A DNA stretch of 64,000 nt from Zingiber officinale (Eukaryota > Streptophyta > Magnoliopsida > Zingiberales > Zingiberaceae): positions 20,430,877 to 20,494,876 of the forward strand of contig NC_055992.1 in assembly GCF_018446385.1 (NCBI RefSeq). Reading direction: 5' to 3'. Each line of letters opens with the position of its first letter. The first letter of the stretch is position 1. The position numbers and the translations under genes are program-made. The notes beneath the pieces are model-generated. The model had not been told where the DNA came from. It worked only from the letters and a program-made list of their open reading frames with translations, and did not search any database. Below are positions 35,326-47,608 of this stretch, one piece after another.

Positions 35326-36330
35326 ACAAGAAATGAGCGAGGGAGGTGAAGTCAAATTGTAAGAGTAAGCCTCTAGTGAGCTTGAGTGTTAAGTGATTTG
35401 TACCTCATGGGAGATAAGAGTAGAATCCAACATGTCCTTACTCTACCTCAGAGGTAGTTATAATTAGGATTAATAGTCGACTCGTGATGGACAATCATTA
35501 ATATCTGATTGGAAAGACCAAATACCCCCAAGTGGATTTGAGGTTTACCAATCAATTGGTGATTGCCTTTGGAATCCAGTCGATTGGTGGATGAGTCGGC
35601 TAATAAAATAGGTAGCCGATTGTGAACCAATACTTTAAAGTTGTGATAAATTGGAGTTTATGATTAGAGAAATTGATGGCTATAGATTTCAATCGACTAG
35701 AGGAACAATCGTCTAGGACAATCAATTGGGTTTGATAAACCAAAGAATAAAATGGTCCTATTTGTTGCTAAGTTGATTGAACAATTGACTGATGATAAAT
35801 GACTAGTCTATTGTTGCCCAATGTGAAAAGCAAAAAGGAGGAATTGTTGCATGATAATGATTGGATCATGAGGACTAGTTGACTGATAACAATTATTGGA
35901 CGATAGATAATAAGATACATTGGAGGATTAAAGACTATAAAAGGGAATTCGTTGGAGTCTCTTGTACTTTTGTGATCCTAAGAGGCTTCTCTATTTCTTG
36001 ATTGAAAAAGAGAAAAATAATAATTTTCCAGAATAATTCACCAATGGATCATAGGTCATGGACTAAGAGTTTGAGGACCGTCAAACCATGTCAAATCAAT
36101 GAGTTTGCGATTTTAAAGTTTAGATCTTATAAGTTTGATTGCGTTTATATTTTATTTACACTATTAATTATTTATGTGATCTTATTATTGAGAGCAAGAG
36201 TAGATATATACAACTACTATTCACCCCTGTACTCCTCTATTTTATTAGGATCGATCAACATCTAGTCACTTGTTTTAGGGGGACAAGAACCCAAACTTTG
36301 TTGACCTGGGTAGACTTCTAAAGGTAGTTA
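35326..36330 (+). repeat. Right half of the old plus-orientation LTR
   Basis: Decayed sequence with 'caatcaattgg' and 'cgattgtgaacc' half-palindromes and a TATA-like 'gactataaaaggga' at 35931-35944, followed by 'cctaagaggcttctct'. This order resembles the U3/R part of LTRs seen elsewhere in the window. No coding frame is supported. Confidence 0.4.
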
Positions 36331-36960
36331 ATGGGTCAAGAGTTGGATTGGTGGCATTGCAAATCACTTCTTTCCACAAAAGAATGGAATAAGTCTTCGT
36401 TGGTGTATCAAAAATCCTGTCATTAAACAATTATTGAGAGAAGGAGATGATGGATTAAATAATGATTCATGTTAAATTCTAATTGACCTAGGAATATTAG
36501 GCATATAATCACATCTCCACCGTCAGTGTGCTTGCTTTAACAAAATATGTAGCCTTAGTTGAACATTCAACTTAGAAATCTACCCATAAGTTATGGATGC
36601 ACAAGTTTAATATCTTGAGCTTTTCATATACATCTATACAGGCGCGCACACACCTCAGTAAAGGACCACATTATGTCTACACATGCCATAAAAGTCTTTA
36701 TCTTCCCCACCAAAAGCTGCAAGAACACAAGTCAAAACAATCACATTTTCACATACTGTTCTCGTCAAATCGGCTTTTGTACGAGGATCTAAGATTATAA
36801 GAAAATCTCAGCTTAAAGACATTTTTGCTTGGAATTCCAAGATTTTTAAAGTCCCTTGTTTTCTGTATCTTTGAAAATCAAAATCATAAACAGATTAGTT
36901 CGAAGACGAACTGACCTTACCGAACTCGTGCGCCACGTCAGCCACTCTTTTAATTTCAAC
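36331..36960. other. Intergenic, no gene seen
   Basis: No recognised gene or repeat. The open frame 36597-36800 has no family resemblance. Confidence 0.5.
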
Positions 36961-37170
36961 CAGTGTTGAGAAAATCGGACCGGACCGGCCGGTCCGACTG
37001 GTTGAACCGCAAACCGGTCCTTCATCCGGTCCGGTTCACGATTAAAGTTAAAAAATATAAAAAAAATCTGTTAAAATCGGTTAAAACCATTGAAACCGGT
37101 CAAAACGGTTTAAAATCAGTCAAAATTACTTAAAATCGATGAAAACTGTTCGAAATTGATTAAAATCGCA
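36961..37170. repeat. accggt-rich degenerate repeat
   Basis: Starts with overlapping ggaccggaccggccggtcc palindromes and continues as a degenerate tandem of 'ttaaaatcggttaaaacc' with period about 15-20 bp. Its style suggests one end of a MITE, but I could not pair it with a second end. Confidence 0.5.
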
Positions 37171-37838
37171 AGTTTAATCAGGGTGAAACATGATTTATAA
37201 TTATTGAAACATGATTTATATATATAACAGTTGAATCATCAATTTAACCGATAAAATTTTAAAAATCTCGATTCCACCATCGCACCGCCTCAATGACGAA
37301 TCTAATTTTCAAAACATTGTTTCCAACACGGCTAGCTGCGGAGTCCCCGACCGTAAAAAAGGATAATGAAAACCGGAGGCGTCCTCCGTGGAAAATTGCA
37401 GCGATGGTGGGGCCGGGGGCGGCCCGAGGGGGCGTCCATGTTCGCCTCACCTGAATATAAAATTACAAGTTTGGGGCATTAAACCGCCCTATTTATTTCC
37501 TGCTTAAAAGGGGAAATAAGACAAATTGGGGTACGATACAATTTTCCAATACTTTTTCCATAAATTAATCTTTGAACATTTCGGTTTGACCAATTATTAC
37601 GTCCGTTTTAGATTGATCGGCGAAGGAAGATGCATTTATCAAAAGTTAACACGATGTTATTTTTTGAATACAATATAGTAAATAATGGGAGGATAAAATT
37701 GAAAATAAATAGAAATTTCCGTAGTCAATTGCTTTACGTTATTTTAATTGAATTTACTTATACGGCGAGCGGCGAGACGGAATATGGAATTGTCTCCCGC
37801 ACAGGAGTTGTCTCACGAATCGTGGCCGTTCGCTTGAA

Positions 37839-37847
37839 ACACGTGGC
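37839..37847 (+). promoter_or_regulatory. G-box/ABRE-like element ACACGTGGC
   Basis: A perfect CACGTG core in the ABRE-type context ACACGTGGC lies about 60 bp upstream of the TATA box at 37903. Such sites bind bZIP or bHLH factors. Function here is inferred from position. Confidence 0.5.
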
Positions 37848-37902
37848 GTATCTTTAGCTGTGGATCTCCGGAACGCGGCCTCTAGTGAGGGTGGAAAAAG
37901 GG

Positions 37903-37908
37903 TATAAA
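37903..37908 (+). promoter_or_regulatory. Candidate TATA box (TATAAA) of the ethylene receptor gene
   Basis: GGTATAAAGTG sits about 30 bp before a long pyrimidine-rich stretch (37937-38005) of the kind that opens plant leaders. Transcription start is therefore expected near 37935. Confidence 0.55.
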
Positions 37909-37934
37909 GTGAAGGGGGTGAGCAGCGAAAGGGT

Positions 37935-38320
37935 CCCTTGTCTATTCTTCTTACTCGGACTCCCTCCTCCTTCCCCGCTTTCCTTCTTCCCGTTGCTCTT
38001 CGCCGGCGCATCGAGCCATGGGAATGCTGGCTGAGATATTAGAGGGTATGGCGTCGGCGGGTTTTAAGCGGAGGTGACGATTTCCCTTCCCTGGGAGCCG
38101 CCGCTTCTGGCTGTGATGATGCTGTGAAGGAATCTCCGCGGCCCATCTTGGGAGGGGCGGAGGATTCGTGATGGTAGTCTTGGAAGTGGCGTACTACTAT
38201 CTCGCTTGCTGCTAATCGGGGTTGCCGCCTTTCTGGCCGGTGGAGTCTTTCTTTTGGCTTGGAACTGTTGGTTCATGTCGGATCTCTTCCACCCCGAGGA
38301 CTGAATTAGGATGGGAGAAG
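37935..38320 (+). promoter_or_regulatory. Candidate leader exon with short upstream ORFs
   Basis: A GC-rich, CT-rich island in A/T-rich surroundings, ending in a strong splice donor (GAGAAG/GTAAGG, GT at 38321). It contains no long frame but at least four short ones: 38018-38077 (19 codons, MGMLAEILEG...), 38116-38127 (3 codons), 38171-38215 (14 codons) and 38275-38304 (9 codons), plus an ATG at 38311 just before the donor. No other protein-coding start follows until the ethylene receptor at 49831, so I assign it to that gene as a leader exon. Subfamily II receptors are known to have 5' leader introns; the pairing over 11.4 kb is inference. Confidence 0.5.
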
Positions 38321-38408
38321 GTAAGGAGTTTTTAGGAAGTAGATCCTTAAAATACTTTTCTCTGATTTGATAGGTGTTTTCTGATTTAGAATCTTTTCTT
38401 TCTTTTTC

Positions 38409-38485
38409 AATAATAATAATAATAATAATAATAATTATTATTATTATTATAATTATTATTATTATTATTTTTGAGAGAGAGAGGG
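38409..38485. repeat. (AAT)n-(ATT)n palindromic microsatellite and (GA)n
   Basis: About ten AAT/ATA units are followed by about ten ATT/TTA units, giving a self-complementary tract, then a short GAGAGAGAGAG. It lies 90 bp after the proposed splice donor. The open frame across it codes only poly-Ile and is not a gene. Confidence 0.9.
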
Positions 38486-38490
38486 CATGC

Positions 38491-40005
38491 CTGTTAGATT
38501 TGTATTTTCAGATATTATTTCTTTTTTCCCCCGATTTATTAGCATTTACTAGCTCTTGAACATTTTCTTTATGATCCGTGTGGGAAAAATGATTGAATTT
38601 CGCTGGTTCTCCCTAATCTCTTGTTCGATCATCACAGTATGTTCTTGTAATTTTCCCGGTGGAAAGGGTAGAAGTTTAATTTTCTTTCACACATTAGCGT
38701 CGGTGTTTTTGTTTAGAAACTCAAAATAAAAAGTATTTAATATTTTTAAATTTTAATTTCAATTTTTTTTATTAAAGGATATTATTCTTGAGACTCAATT
38801 CATAGGGGTGCTTGAAAAGGTACTTACTATATAAAGATATTTTACGAGTTTTTTAGCATCCAAATTCAGAGAGCAAAGCAAGAGAATTTTGAGGGTCTCC
38901 AGTGTACTTCCTTAATGAGTTTTCATCTATATTTTCAAGGTTATTTATTAAGTTCAATATTGAGAATGACCTACAACTAGTCTTTACATTGATCTGTTGG
39001 CAATTGAGATCATTGATTCTATATCTAAATCCAGGGTATTTTAGATCTAATTTCTGTTGGAATCACGTCAAAAAGGATTGTTGATTAATAAGGACCATGA
39101 ATTGCCCTTGATGTGGAGGTGGAATGTTCTCCAATTAGCATTACCTTTTTAGCACAACACAGGTTAGATAATGAACAGTGCCCTACAATTCATGGATGGA
39201 ATCTTCATTATGTAATACAAAAGCAATTTTCTCTTTGGTCGAGTCTATCTTAAACCACTTGTTCTTGGTTATTCCTCTAACCTAATGGGATCACACTTCA
39301 TTCGAGGCAAGAGTCCTGCCTCGTCTGATACTGAACCCACCTTAAAGTCATGGATCATAGTTAATGATTTTCTTCTACGGTTGCTGCCCTAATATGAATA
39401 AGAACAATGTGATTCTGTTTGGATGAAAATTTCTGGTGATGCTCATGTTTTGGGGTTGTTAGATACTTGTAAATCTCTGATGCTTTTGTAAAATTGTAGT
39501 AGGAGGTCAGGTTTGGTCCCCCTCTTACTATGATGCTCTTTTCCATAAAAATGGTAATGGATCAGTTTGTTGCAAAAAAAAAAAAAATGAAGAAAAATAT
39601 TTTAGGAAACTACCAGTATTAGCAAGATACTCGACAACCAAGGGTTTGTGGAGTTTTCATTATGTCTTTAGTTATGATCCTTTTTCAAATGTTGTATTTG
39701 AGTAGAATTGATCTCCCTTACAAATGTTGAATTAATTAATGACTAGGGTTAATTTCCCTTACAAATGGGAAAATCAGGCATTTGAGATTTAGTCTTGGCC
39801 ATTGCGGAATTTTGCTTATAATAATTTTATAAATTGATCTAAAGGCAAGTGCCCATTTGAAGTTGTATATAGGTCTAAAGTCGGTCATCCCATTGAATTG
39901 GTCTCGTTATCAACTAGTTTCTTACCTATCACCATCCACCTTTTTGAATGCTTTAGAGCATTTCTAATTGTATCCGAGAGATATCTAATGTCATGAGAAA
40001 ACTTG
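38491..40005. repeat. Duplicated 1.5 kb segment, copy A
   Basis: From 'ctgttagatttgtattttca' to 'gtcatgagaaaacttg' this matches 42670-43926 in direct orientation with many small differences. The short frames 38902-39084 and 43079-43261 are parallel copies of noncoding sequence. Confidence 0.85.
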
Positions 40006-40382
40006 CAAATTTCACTTGTTAATAAATGTTATGAAATTAATGTAGATGCACATTGTAAACAAAAGTAATCCAATGTAGGAATCTCATGCAACACGAGCTA
40101 TTGATGATTCGACTGCAAATATCAGAAATAATCTTTTACAACCTTTGATTCAACAGAATAGCAAGAAGTAGGAAAGAAAAACTTGTCCTTCTCGATAGAG
40201 AAAGCTGCGGTTGAAAACTAATATTGATCAACAACTGTCCAAAAACAACTAAACAAATAGTTTAAATAGTCTCCAAAAACCTAAAGACGCAAACGATGAA
40301 TACAATTCCAAAACAATGACAAAAATGTTCTGAGGCTCTGAAAAGGCCTTAAATGACATTTTTTTTGGCTTGAGACTATGCT

Positions 40383-40690
40383 GTTATGACTTCCACCTGA
40401 TAACCAATAGTAGATCTCTAAACAAGGTTTGATTTGGCGCATACAAAGTCTTGTTTTGATACCAGTCAAAAGTTATGGCAAGTAAAAGTTTATCTGCTTG
40501 AGACCACCGATCAAAATGGTCCCAAAACTCCAAGCTTTGTTGCTCCACATCATTCTCCCCAGGGTAGAGTAAATTCACCCTCAAATTGCTATCCACATCA
40601 TCATTAGAAGAATCACTATGGAACGGAATCAAATGCTTCACATTGAAAATATCGGCAGTGTGAATATGACTAGGCAACTTCAAACGACAT
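40383..40690 (-). pseudogene. Ty3/gypsy integrase C-terminal relic
   Basis: The minus-strand stretch includes 'KLPSHIHTADIFNVKHLIPFH' and then 'DSNLRVNLLYPGENDVEQ', which is the end of the gypsy polyprotein in many plant elements ('FNV..L.PY', 'N-R-N..PGE-D'). It is a different lineage from the two Tekay-type copies, because there is no chromo tail. Nothing upstream of it is preserved. Confidence 0.65.
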
Positions 40691-40931
40691 TAATTGGGGT
40701 GGAGTGTTGAATAATATGTGTCACTTTTTCATATTTTTTGAAAACTCATATCTTTTTAGTTTAAGAGATAGCAGCTAAATAAACACAATCACAAAGACGT
40801 CTTTTCTTTTTACTTAATTCACAGCTGGTGGCTGCTAATCCAAGGCTCACAGTCTTTGATTGCTTCCGATGGATAAACCCCTAGTATGCTCTTTCTCAAA
40901 AGAGAAGGAGGTTCGCCTTTACAAAAGATAA

Positions 40932-40958
40932 GGAACGGTAATATGTTTACCGTTCCTA
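40932..40958. other. Perfect 10-bp hairpin
   Basis: ggaacggtaa and ttaccgttcc flank a 5-base loop (tatgt). It lies just outside the LTR relic beginning near 41000. Function unknown. Confidence 0.7.
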
Positions 40959-40999
40959 TTAAAAAACAAGTATGAAAAGATGAAACAAAGAAAACAGTT

Positions 41000-42263
41000 T
41001 GAATACCGATCGAGATTTAGAGCTCGAGCACAATGTTGGAGCAGCATGTCGACGTTGCGTCAGATTTTCGGAGCAAGATGAGAATATAAGAGGATCGGAA
41101 GGGTGTATTGAAGCTTTTGTTTGCAACCTTTTTATAGTCTTTTCGGGTGCTTGGACCAGCCTCGGGCACCTAGCTCAACTCATCGATCCAACTCCATCGC
41201 GATTTATCCATCTCGGGTGCTTGGACCCCTTCTGGGTACCTAGACCGCTAATGTGGCATTTTCCCAACGAAGCTTTATTCGACTTCTTCAGTCTTGATTT
41301 ATCTTTGTGTGGGTGCCTGGAACCTTTTCGGGTGTCTGGATGTTGACTGATTCCGTTGCAACTTATCCTAATCCGAGCGCCTGAAGCCTTTCTGGGCCTG
41401 GATGTCGATCACCTTCTTGGCGCCTGCACCTTATCCGGGCGCTTGGAGCTCCGGCTGCTTGAAACTGGTCTAGTCACCCTCCTGATTTCGAGTCCCTGCA
41501 CCACAAAGTTAGAACAATAGTAAAATATTAAAGATGATAGTTTTGCAACTGTCTAGTCTCGACTTTGGATTTACCATGAAACTCTAGGTCAGGTTGACGC
41601 TTCCCTCAACGGGAACTCGTCCTCACCCTCTCCACTTAGGAGAGTTTACATGATATCAAGCCTTTCCGAGGGCCTGGATGCCAACCACCTTCCTAGCGTT
41701 TGCACCTTATCCGGGTGCCTGGAGCTCCAATAGCTTGAAACTAGTCTGGTCGCCCTCCTGAAATCAGGTCCTGCACTACAAAGTTAAAATAATAGTAAAA
41801 TATTAAATATGATAGTTTTACAACTGTCTAGTCTCGACTTTGGATTTCCCATGAAACTCTAGGTCAGGCTGATGCTTCCCTCAACGAAAACTCATCCTCA
41901 CCCTCTCCACTTACGGGAGTTTACATGATATCAGACATTCGGTCATCTAGACTTGTTTACATTTTTTGCTTAGCATCTGATCCTCTTACCACCAGGACTT
42001 CCTCCAATGTCCGATCCTTGCTGACCCATTGTCTTTCTAGATGTCCAATCCATTGACCCATATAGACTTTCCTGCTTGGTGTCCTTGATCTGTCAAGTCT
42101 TCCACCTTTGCCTAGTATCTGATCTAACTGACCTACTAGGACTTCCAGTTGATTGACCTACTTGCACATTTAGTAAGTCCATTAGATCACAACATACCTT
42201 AACTTTGAGCCTTTGACAATATTAAAACTTAGTTTCGATTATATGGTGCTCCCTACACCAACA
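41000..42263 (-). repeat. Decayed Sirevirus-like LTR (minus orientation)
   Basis: The right end reads 'gctccctacaccaaca', the form seen in other relics here, and the 41950-42230 part has the 'gacccatatagactttcc' phrases. A TATA-like box in minus orientation lies near 41127-41138 (ctttttatagtc). The left boundary is not clear. The frame 40999-41346 is a chance frame. Confidence 0.5.
41390..41940. repeat. Tandem duplication, period about 274 bp
   Basis: The block containing 'aatagtaaaatattaaa' (41516 and 41790) and 'caactgtctagtctcgactttggat' occurs twice head to tail within the LTR relic. Confidence 0.8.
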
Positions 42264-42429
42264 TATTTTCCATATTAAATTAATTTACTATTTATAAATA
42301 TATTCTTGGCTTCTACAATCTCTGTAGAAGTGAAAATGAAATTAACATCCTTTACCACATATATTTGTCTAGACGATGTGAAGTTGCGGTCCCAAATGAC
42401 TGACATGTGTATTTATTATAAGATCCTAC

Positions 42430-42669
42430 AATACTGCAAAACAATCTTTCCCGCTGCAAGATATCTCTGTCCTGGTGCTATAATAAGTAAAAGATTTTTT
42501 TTCACTGCAAGATACCTTTGAGTTATAATGAATAAAAGATGTTTTTGCTGTATTATAATTGAGTAAAAGATCTTTCCCACTATATGAGACCTGTCATAAG
42601 ATATCTTTAACTCTATAATGAGTAAAAGATATTTTCCATTGTATTCTAATGAATAAAAGATCTTTACTG
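42430..42669. repeat. Degenerate tandem repeat (agtaaaagatctttcc type)
   Basis: Four or five diverged units of about 50-60 bp, each with 'ataatgagtaaaagat' and often '(c/t)actgcaagatac(c/t)ttt'. It abuts copy B of the duplication. Confidence 0.7.
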
Positions 42670-43926
42670 CTGTTAGATTTGTATTTTCAGATATTATCTC
42701 TGTTTTTTTCCTTCAATTTCTTAACATTTACTAGCTCTTGAACATTTTCTTTATGATCCGTGTGGGAAAAATGATTGAATTTCGCTGGTTCTGATCTCTT
42801 GTTCGATCATTACAGTATGTTCATGTAAATTTCCTGGTGAAAAGGGTAGAAGTTTAATTTTCTTTCTCATATTTGTGTTGGTGTTTTTGTTTAGAAACTC
42901 AAAATATAAAGTATTTATTATTTCTAAATTTTAATTTCAATTTTTTTATTAAAGGATATTATTCTTGAGACTCAATTCATAGGGGGCTCTTGAAAAGGTA
43001 CTTACCATATAAAGATGTTTTATGAGTTTTAGGCATCCAAATTCAGAGAGTAAAACAAGAGAATTTTGAGGCTCTCCAGTGTACTTCCCTAATGAATTTT
43101 CATTTATATTTTCAAGATTATTTATTAAGTTGTTCGATATTGAGAATGTCCTACAACTAGTCTTCACATTGACCTGTTGTCAATTGAGATCATTGATTAT
43201 ATATCTAAATCCAGGGTATTTTAGATCTAATTTCTGTTGGAATAACCTCAAAAAGGATTGATTAATAAGGATCTTGAATTGCCCTTGATGTGGAGGTGTA
43301 ATGTTCTCCAATTAGCATTACCTTTTTAGCACAACACAGGTTAGATAATGAACAGTGCCATACAATTCATGAATGGAACCTTCATTATGTAATACAAAAG
43401 CAATTCTCTCTTTGGTCGAGTCTATCTTAGACCACTTATTCTTGGTTATTCCTCTTGCCTAATGGGATCACCCTTCATGCGAGTCAAGAGTCCTACCTCG
43501 TCTGATACTTAACCCAACTTGAAGTCATGGATCATAGATAATGATTTTCTTCTATGGTTGCTTCCCTAATATGAATATGAAAAATATTTTAGGAAACTAC
43601 AAGTGTTAATGAAATTTTCGACAACCAAGGGTTTGTGAAGGGCTTTTCATTGTCTTTAGTGATGATCCTTTTTCAAATGTTGGATTTGAGTAGAATCGAT
43701 CTCTATCACTGATTTATTAACGACTAGGGTTAATTTCCCTTACAAATGGGAAAATCAAGCATTTGAGATTTAGTCTTGGCCATTAGGGAATTTTGCTTAA
43801 AATAATTTTATAAATTGACTAAAGGCAAGTGTCCATTTGAAGTTGTATATAGGTCTAAAGCCGGTCATCCCATTGATTTGAAGTTGTATCGTATTTGAGG
43901 AATATCTAATGTCATGAGAAAACTTG
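42670..43926. repeat. Duplicated segment, copy B
   Basis: Direct repeat of 38491-40005, shorter by about 260 bp owing to several deletions (for example the part corresponding to 39390-39590). Confidence 0.85.
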
Positions 43927-44361
43927 GGATAATGGAGTTGTATGTTTACTCTGAAGTGATCTTATTTTCGCTCTATAAAATGGATTATTATTTCTTTTAT
44001 TGAATAATCTTTCAATTAATTATATATTTTTTCCTTCTAGTGAATTGAATTATTCTTATTGCATCAATAGTATAGATAGAGTAGGATGATGCTAATTCAT
44101 AATAAGATATAAGTTCATATCTTACATTTATTGCTATGCATAAAGGTTATTTTATTATGTTAAAATTAAAATAGAGAGAACAATAGTAAATTTATTGTCT
44201 TTTTTTTTAAATGAAAGATTGCCATCAAATGGAAGATAATTTTTGTATGATGTGAATTGTAAATTACCAGTTATTTCATCTTAATTATCATTTTTTATAT
44301 CAAGGCTTATTGTTATTAATTGTGAGGTGCCTAGCTCACCATGACTATTATCATTTAAGAT

Positions 44362-44615
44362 GATACAAACGTGTACTTAGACGATAAATAAATGTTCTAG
44401 TTAGATAACGTGAAACTTGGATAAATACACATTAAATAAGGAAGTGAAAGACAAAAAACCTTTGGCTAGCAACGATAAAATAGAAAATTTTTTATTTAAA
44501 TATAGATGATGATATTGTAGAGGATAGAGCTCAATGGCATCGTAGGATCTATATAGCCAATCCCACATAGTAGACTAAGATTTGATTGTTGTTGTTATAT
44601 CATTGTTGACTTTGA
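44362..44615 (+). repeat. 5'-truncated RTE LINE, 3' end only
   Basis: It matches the last 240 bp of the RTE element at 47390-47640 ('gtacttagacgat', 'tatttaaatatagatgatgat', 'gatagagctcaatggc') and ends in a ttgttgttgtt tract. Heavily mutated. Confidence 0.8.
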
Positions 44616-45510
44616 GATTCCACTTTTTTCAAGTGTCATACTTCTCTTATAATATAAAATTCATTCTTTTTTCTTTTGTAATAATTATGGTTTAATTTCT
44701 AATATATCAACTTAATTTCTTAACACTTTAATTTATTTTTGACAGATTGGATTTAACTTTTAATTTATTTTCTTTCTTGCCCTAAAATAATTATGAATCA
44801 TACAATTCTAATATCTTTGACTATGAGGTCAATATATAAAAAAGTTTATTTTCTTTCATATTTCTGGCAACTGCTAGAAATCTTGAAAGTGTTTTCTAAG
44901 AGTTTTTCAAATGTTCATTTGGATAGTTGGGGCATCAATTTGTGAATAGTGATAAATTTCAGGCTCTTTAAGTAAGATTATATTCGCCTTAGTGACTATT
45001 GGTCCATTAATAGGTCGTAATGGGAAAACATTTGCTTTACTAAGGTCCTTGTGTGATGCCTATCTTCTAATCCCTGCATATGCTATCAATTAAACCAAGA
45101 AAACATTGATTATATGCTCCAGTTAGATTATATTTATATATTTGTACACTAATTTGTTACGGTTAAGTTTTGTGATAAAACTTTTCTGGTGGAAAATAAT
45201 TGTAATTTACCAGCATCCTAACATGCATAAATAACATGTGGGATTATTCTCACTTGGAAAAAAAAAACATAACTAAGAATAGATGATCCCCTACACATAA
45301 TTCCATGGTGGGAATGTTTGCGTGAGATAACTATTTTATGATCTTAAGCATGTAATATTTTATTTTAAATTATTCCGAACCTTATATTTGGTGCACTTAT
45401 CAATTTAGCTTGCTCTTAGTTGAATGCAAACATGCATGAACAAATAAGAATAGATACAGTTTAAAATTATAGTTTATTGTATCATAACATGTTCATTAGA
45501 TGTTACTGAT

Positions 45511-47608
45511 ATGCTAATAATGTTGTTCATTAAGTGGTGGAAGTTAAAAAATGGAAAACAAAATATATTTAAGGAGAAGGTAGAAGTACAAGCGTTAGGT
45601 GAAATATACGATGACTCTAATGCAATATGGGATAAGATGATATCAAAGTTGAAAATAGTATCTAAGAGTGTACTCGGTGAGTCAAAGGGACATGCACCAC
45701 TAAGTAAAGAATCTTGGTGGTGGAATGAGAAAGTACAAGAGAAAGTGAAGGAAAAACGAATAGCTTATAAGGAATTATATATTTGTAAGAACGAGGAAAA
45801 TTTAAAAAAATATACAATAGCCAAAAAAGAAGCTAAGAAAGTAGTGAGTGAAGCAAAAAATGAAACTTTTGAACGCTTATATCAAAAATTGGATACAAAA
45901 GAAGGGGAAAGAGACATTTATAGAATAGCTAAAGTGAGAGAAAGGAAAACAAGAGATCTTAGCCAAATAAAATGTATTAAAGATGAATGTAATAGGGTAT
46001 TAGTAAATGATGGAGAAATAAAAGAGCGGTGGAAGAGGTATTTTCATCAACTTTTTAATGAAGGTTTAGGTGACCATCTTAACTTAGGTAATTTAATTAA
46101 GTCAAATGAGTATAGAAATTTTAATTTTTATCGTAGAATTCAAACTTCAGAAGTAAAACAAACTTTAAATGAGATGCACAATGGAAAAGCCGTTGGACCA
46201 GATGATATTCCGATAGAGGTATGAAAGTGCTTAGGGAAACAAGGTATTGAATGGCTTATAAAATTATTTAACATGATATTGAAAACGAAAAGAATGCCTG
46301 AGCAATGGAGGATAAGTACCCTAGTTCCCTTATATAAGAATAAAGGAGACATACAAAATTGTGCAAACTATAGGGGTATTAAACTAATGAGTCATACTAT
46401 GAAACTTTGGGAAAAAGTAATAGAAAAAAGATTAAGGAAGGAGACCACAGTGACAGAAAATCAATTTGGGTTCATGCCTGGAAGGTCGACAATAGAAACT
46501 ATATATCTCCTTAGACAATTAATTGAAAAATATCGGGAGCAAAAACAAGATCTACACATGGTATTCATTGACTTAGAAAAAGCTTATGATAGAGTCCCAA
46601 GAAAAATTATATGGAGAATTTTAGAAAAGAGAGGTATTAGCGTAACATATATTGAACTAATTAAGGATATGTATGAGGATATAACGACCAGAGTAAAGAC
46701 TTTAGGCGGAGTAACTGAAGCATTACCAATAAAGATAGGGTTACATCAAGGATCAACCCTAAGTCCCTATCTTTTTACACTAATTATGGACGAACTCACT
46801 GCGCACATTCAAGACACAGTACCGTGGTGCATGTTGTTTGCAGATGATATTATTTTGGTAGATGAGACATGTGAAGGAGTAAATGCTAAGTTAGAATCTT
46901 GGAGGGAAACACTAGAAGGGAAAGGTTTTAAGCTTAGTAGATTAAAGACAGAATATATGGAATTTAAGTTTAGCAATATTAAAAGTAATGAAACAATTGT
47001 TAAGATAGGAGAGGACGAGTTGCCCGGAACCGAGAGATTTAAATATTTAGGATCATTTTTTACAAAATGATGGAGGGATTGAGAGAGATGTCTTACATAG
47101 AATACAAGCAGGCTGGGTGAAATGGAGGGGAGCGTCGGGTGTTTTATGTGACCGTAAAGTATCTCTTAAACTTAAAGGTAAGTTCTATAAAACCGCAGTT
47201 AGACCTGCTATGTTATATGGAGCTGAATGTTAGGCTATGACTCGAGCACATGAGCGTAAGATGAGAGTTGCAGAGATGAGGATGTTAAGGTGGATGTGTG
47301 GACATACGAAGATGGACAAAATAAGGAATGAGAGCAGTAGAGAGAAAGTCGGAGTTGCATCTATTGAGGACAAACTTCGAGAGACACGTTTAAGATGGTA
47401 TGGACATGTACTTAGACGACCAATAAATGCTCCAGTTAGGCGATGTGAAACTATGATAAATATGCATATTAAACGAGGAAGAGGACGACAAAAAAGGACT
47501 TGGTTAGCAACAATAAAACAAGATAAAATTTATTTAAATATAGATGATGATATAATAGGAGATAGGGCTCAATGGCGTAAAAGGATTCATACAGCCGACC
47601 CCACCTAG
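45511..47608 (+). pseudogene. RTE reverse transcriptase pseudogene
   Basis: From N to C: a Lys/Glu-rich linker, the RT start 'WKRYFHQLFNEG' and 'MHNGKAVGPDDIPIE', 'ANYRGIKLMSHTMKLWEKV', 'NQFGFMPGRSTIETI', 'DLHMVFIDLEKAYDRVPR' (first catalytic Asp), 'GLHQGSTLSPYLFTLIMDEL', and the catalytic 'MLFADDIILV' near 46840; then the C-terminal 'RMLRWMCGHTKMDKIRNE' and 'RLRWYGHVLRR'. Three lesions: TGA at 46222-46224 (Trp in the family, GXWKCLG context), a one-base insertion near 47057-47062, and TAG at 47231-47233 (Trp expected after GAEC). Confidence 0.9.

Noticed and set aside
38374..38559. 61-codon frame
   Set aside because: Poly-Ile from a trinucleotide microsatellite.
40999..41346. 115-codon frame
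   Set aside because: Lies across an LTR relic on the strand opposite to the element; no domain.
38491..43926. LTR pair of one retrotransposon
   Set aside because: No TG..CA ends, no target duplication, no primer site next to the left copy, unequal lengths with unrelated interior.
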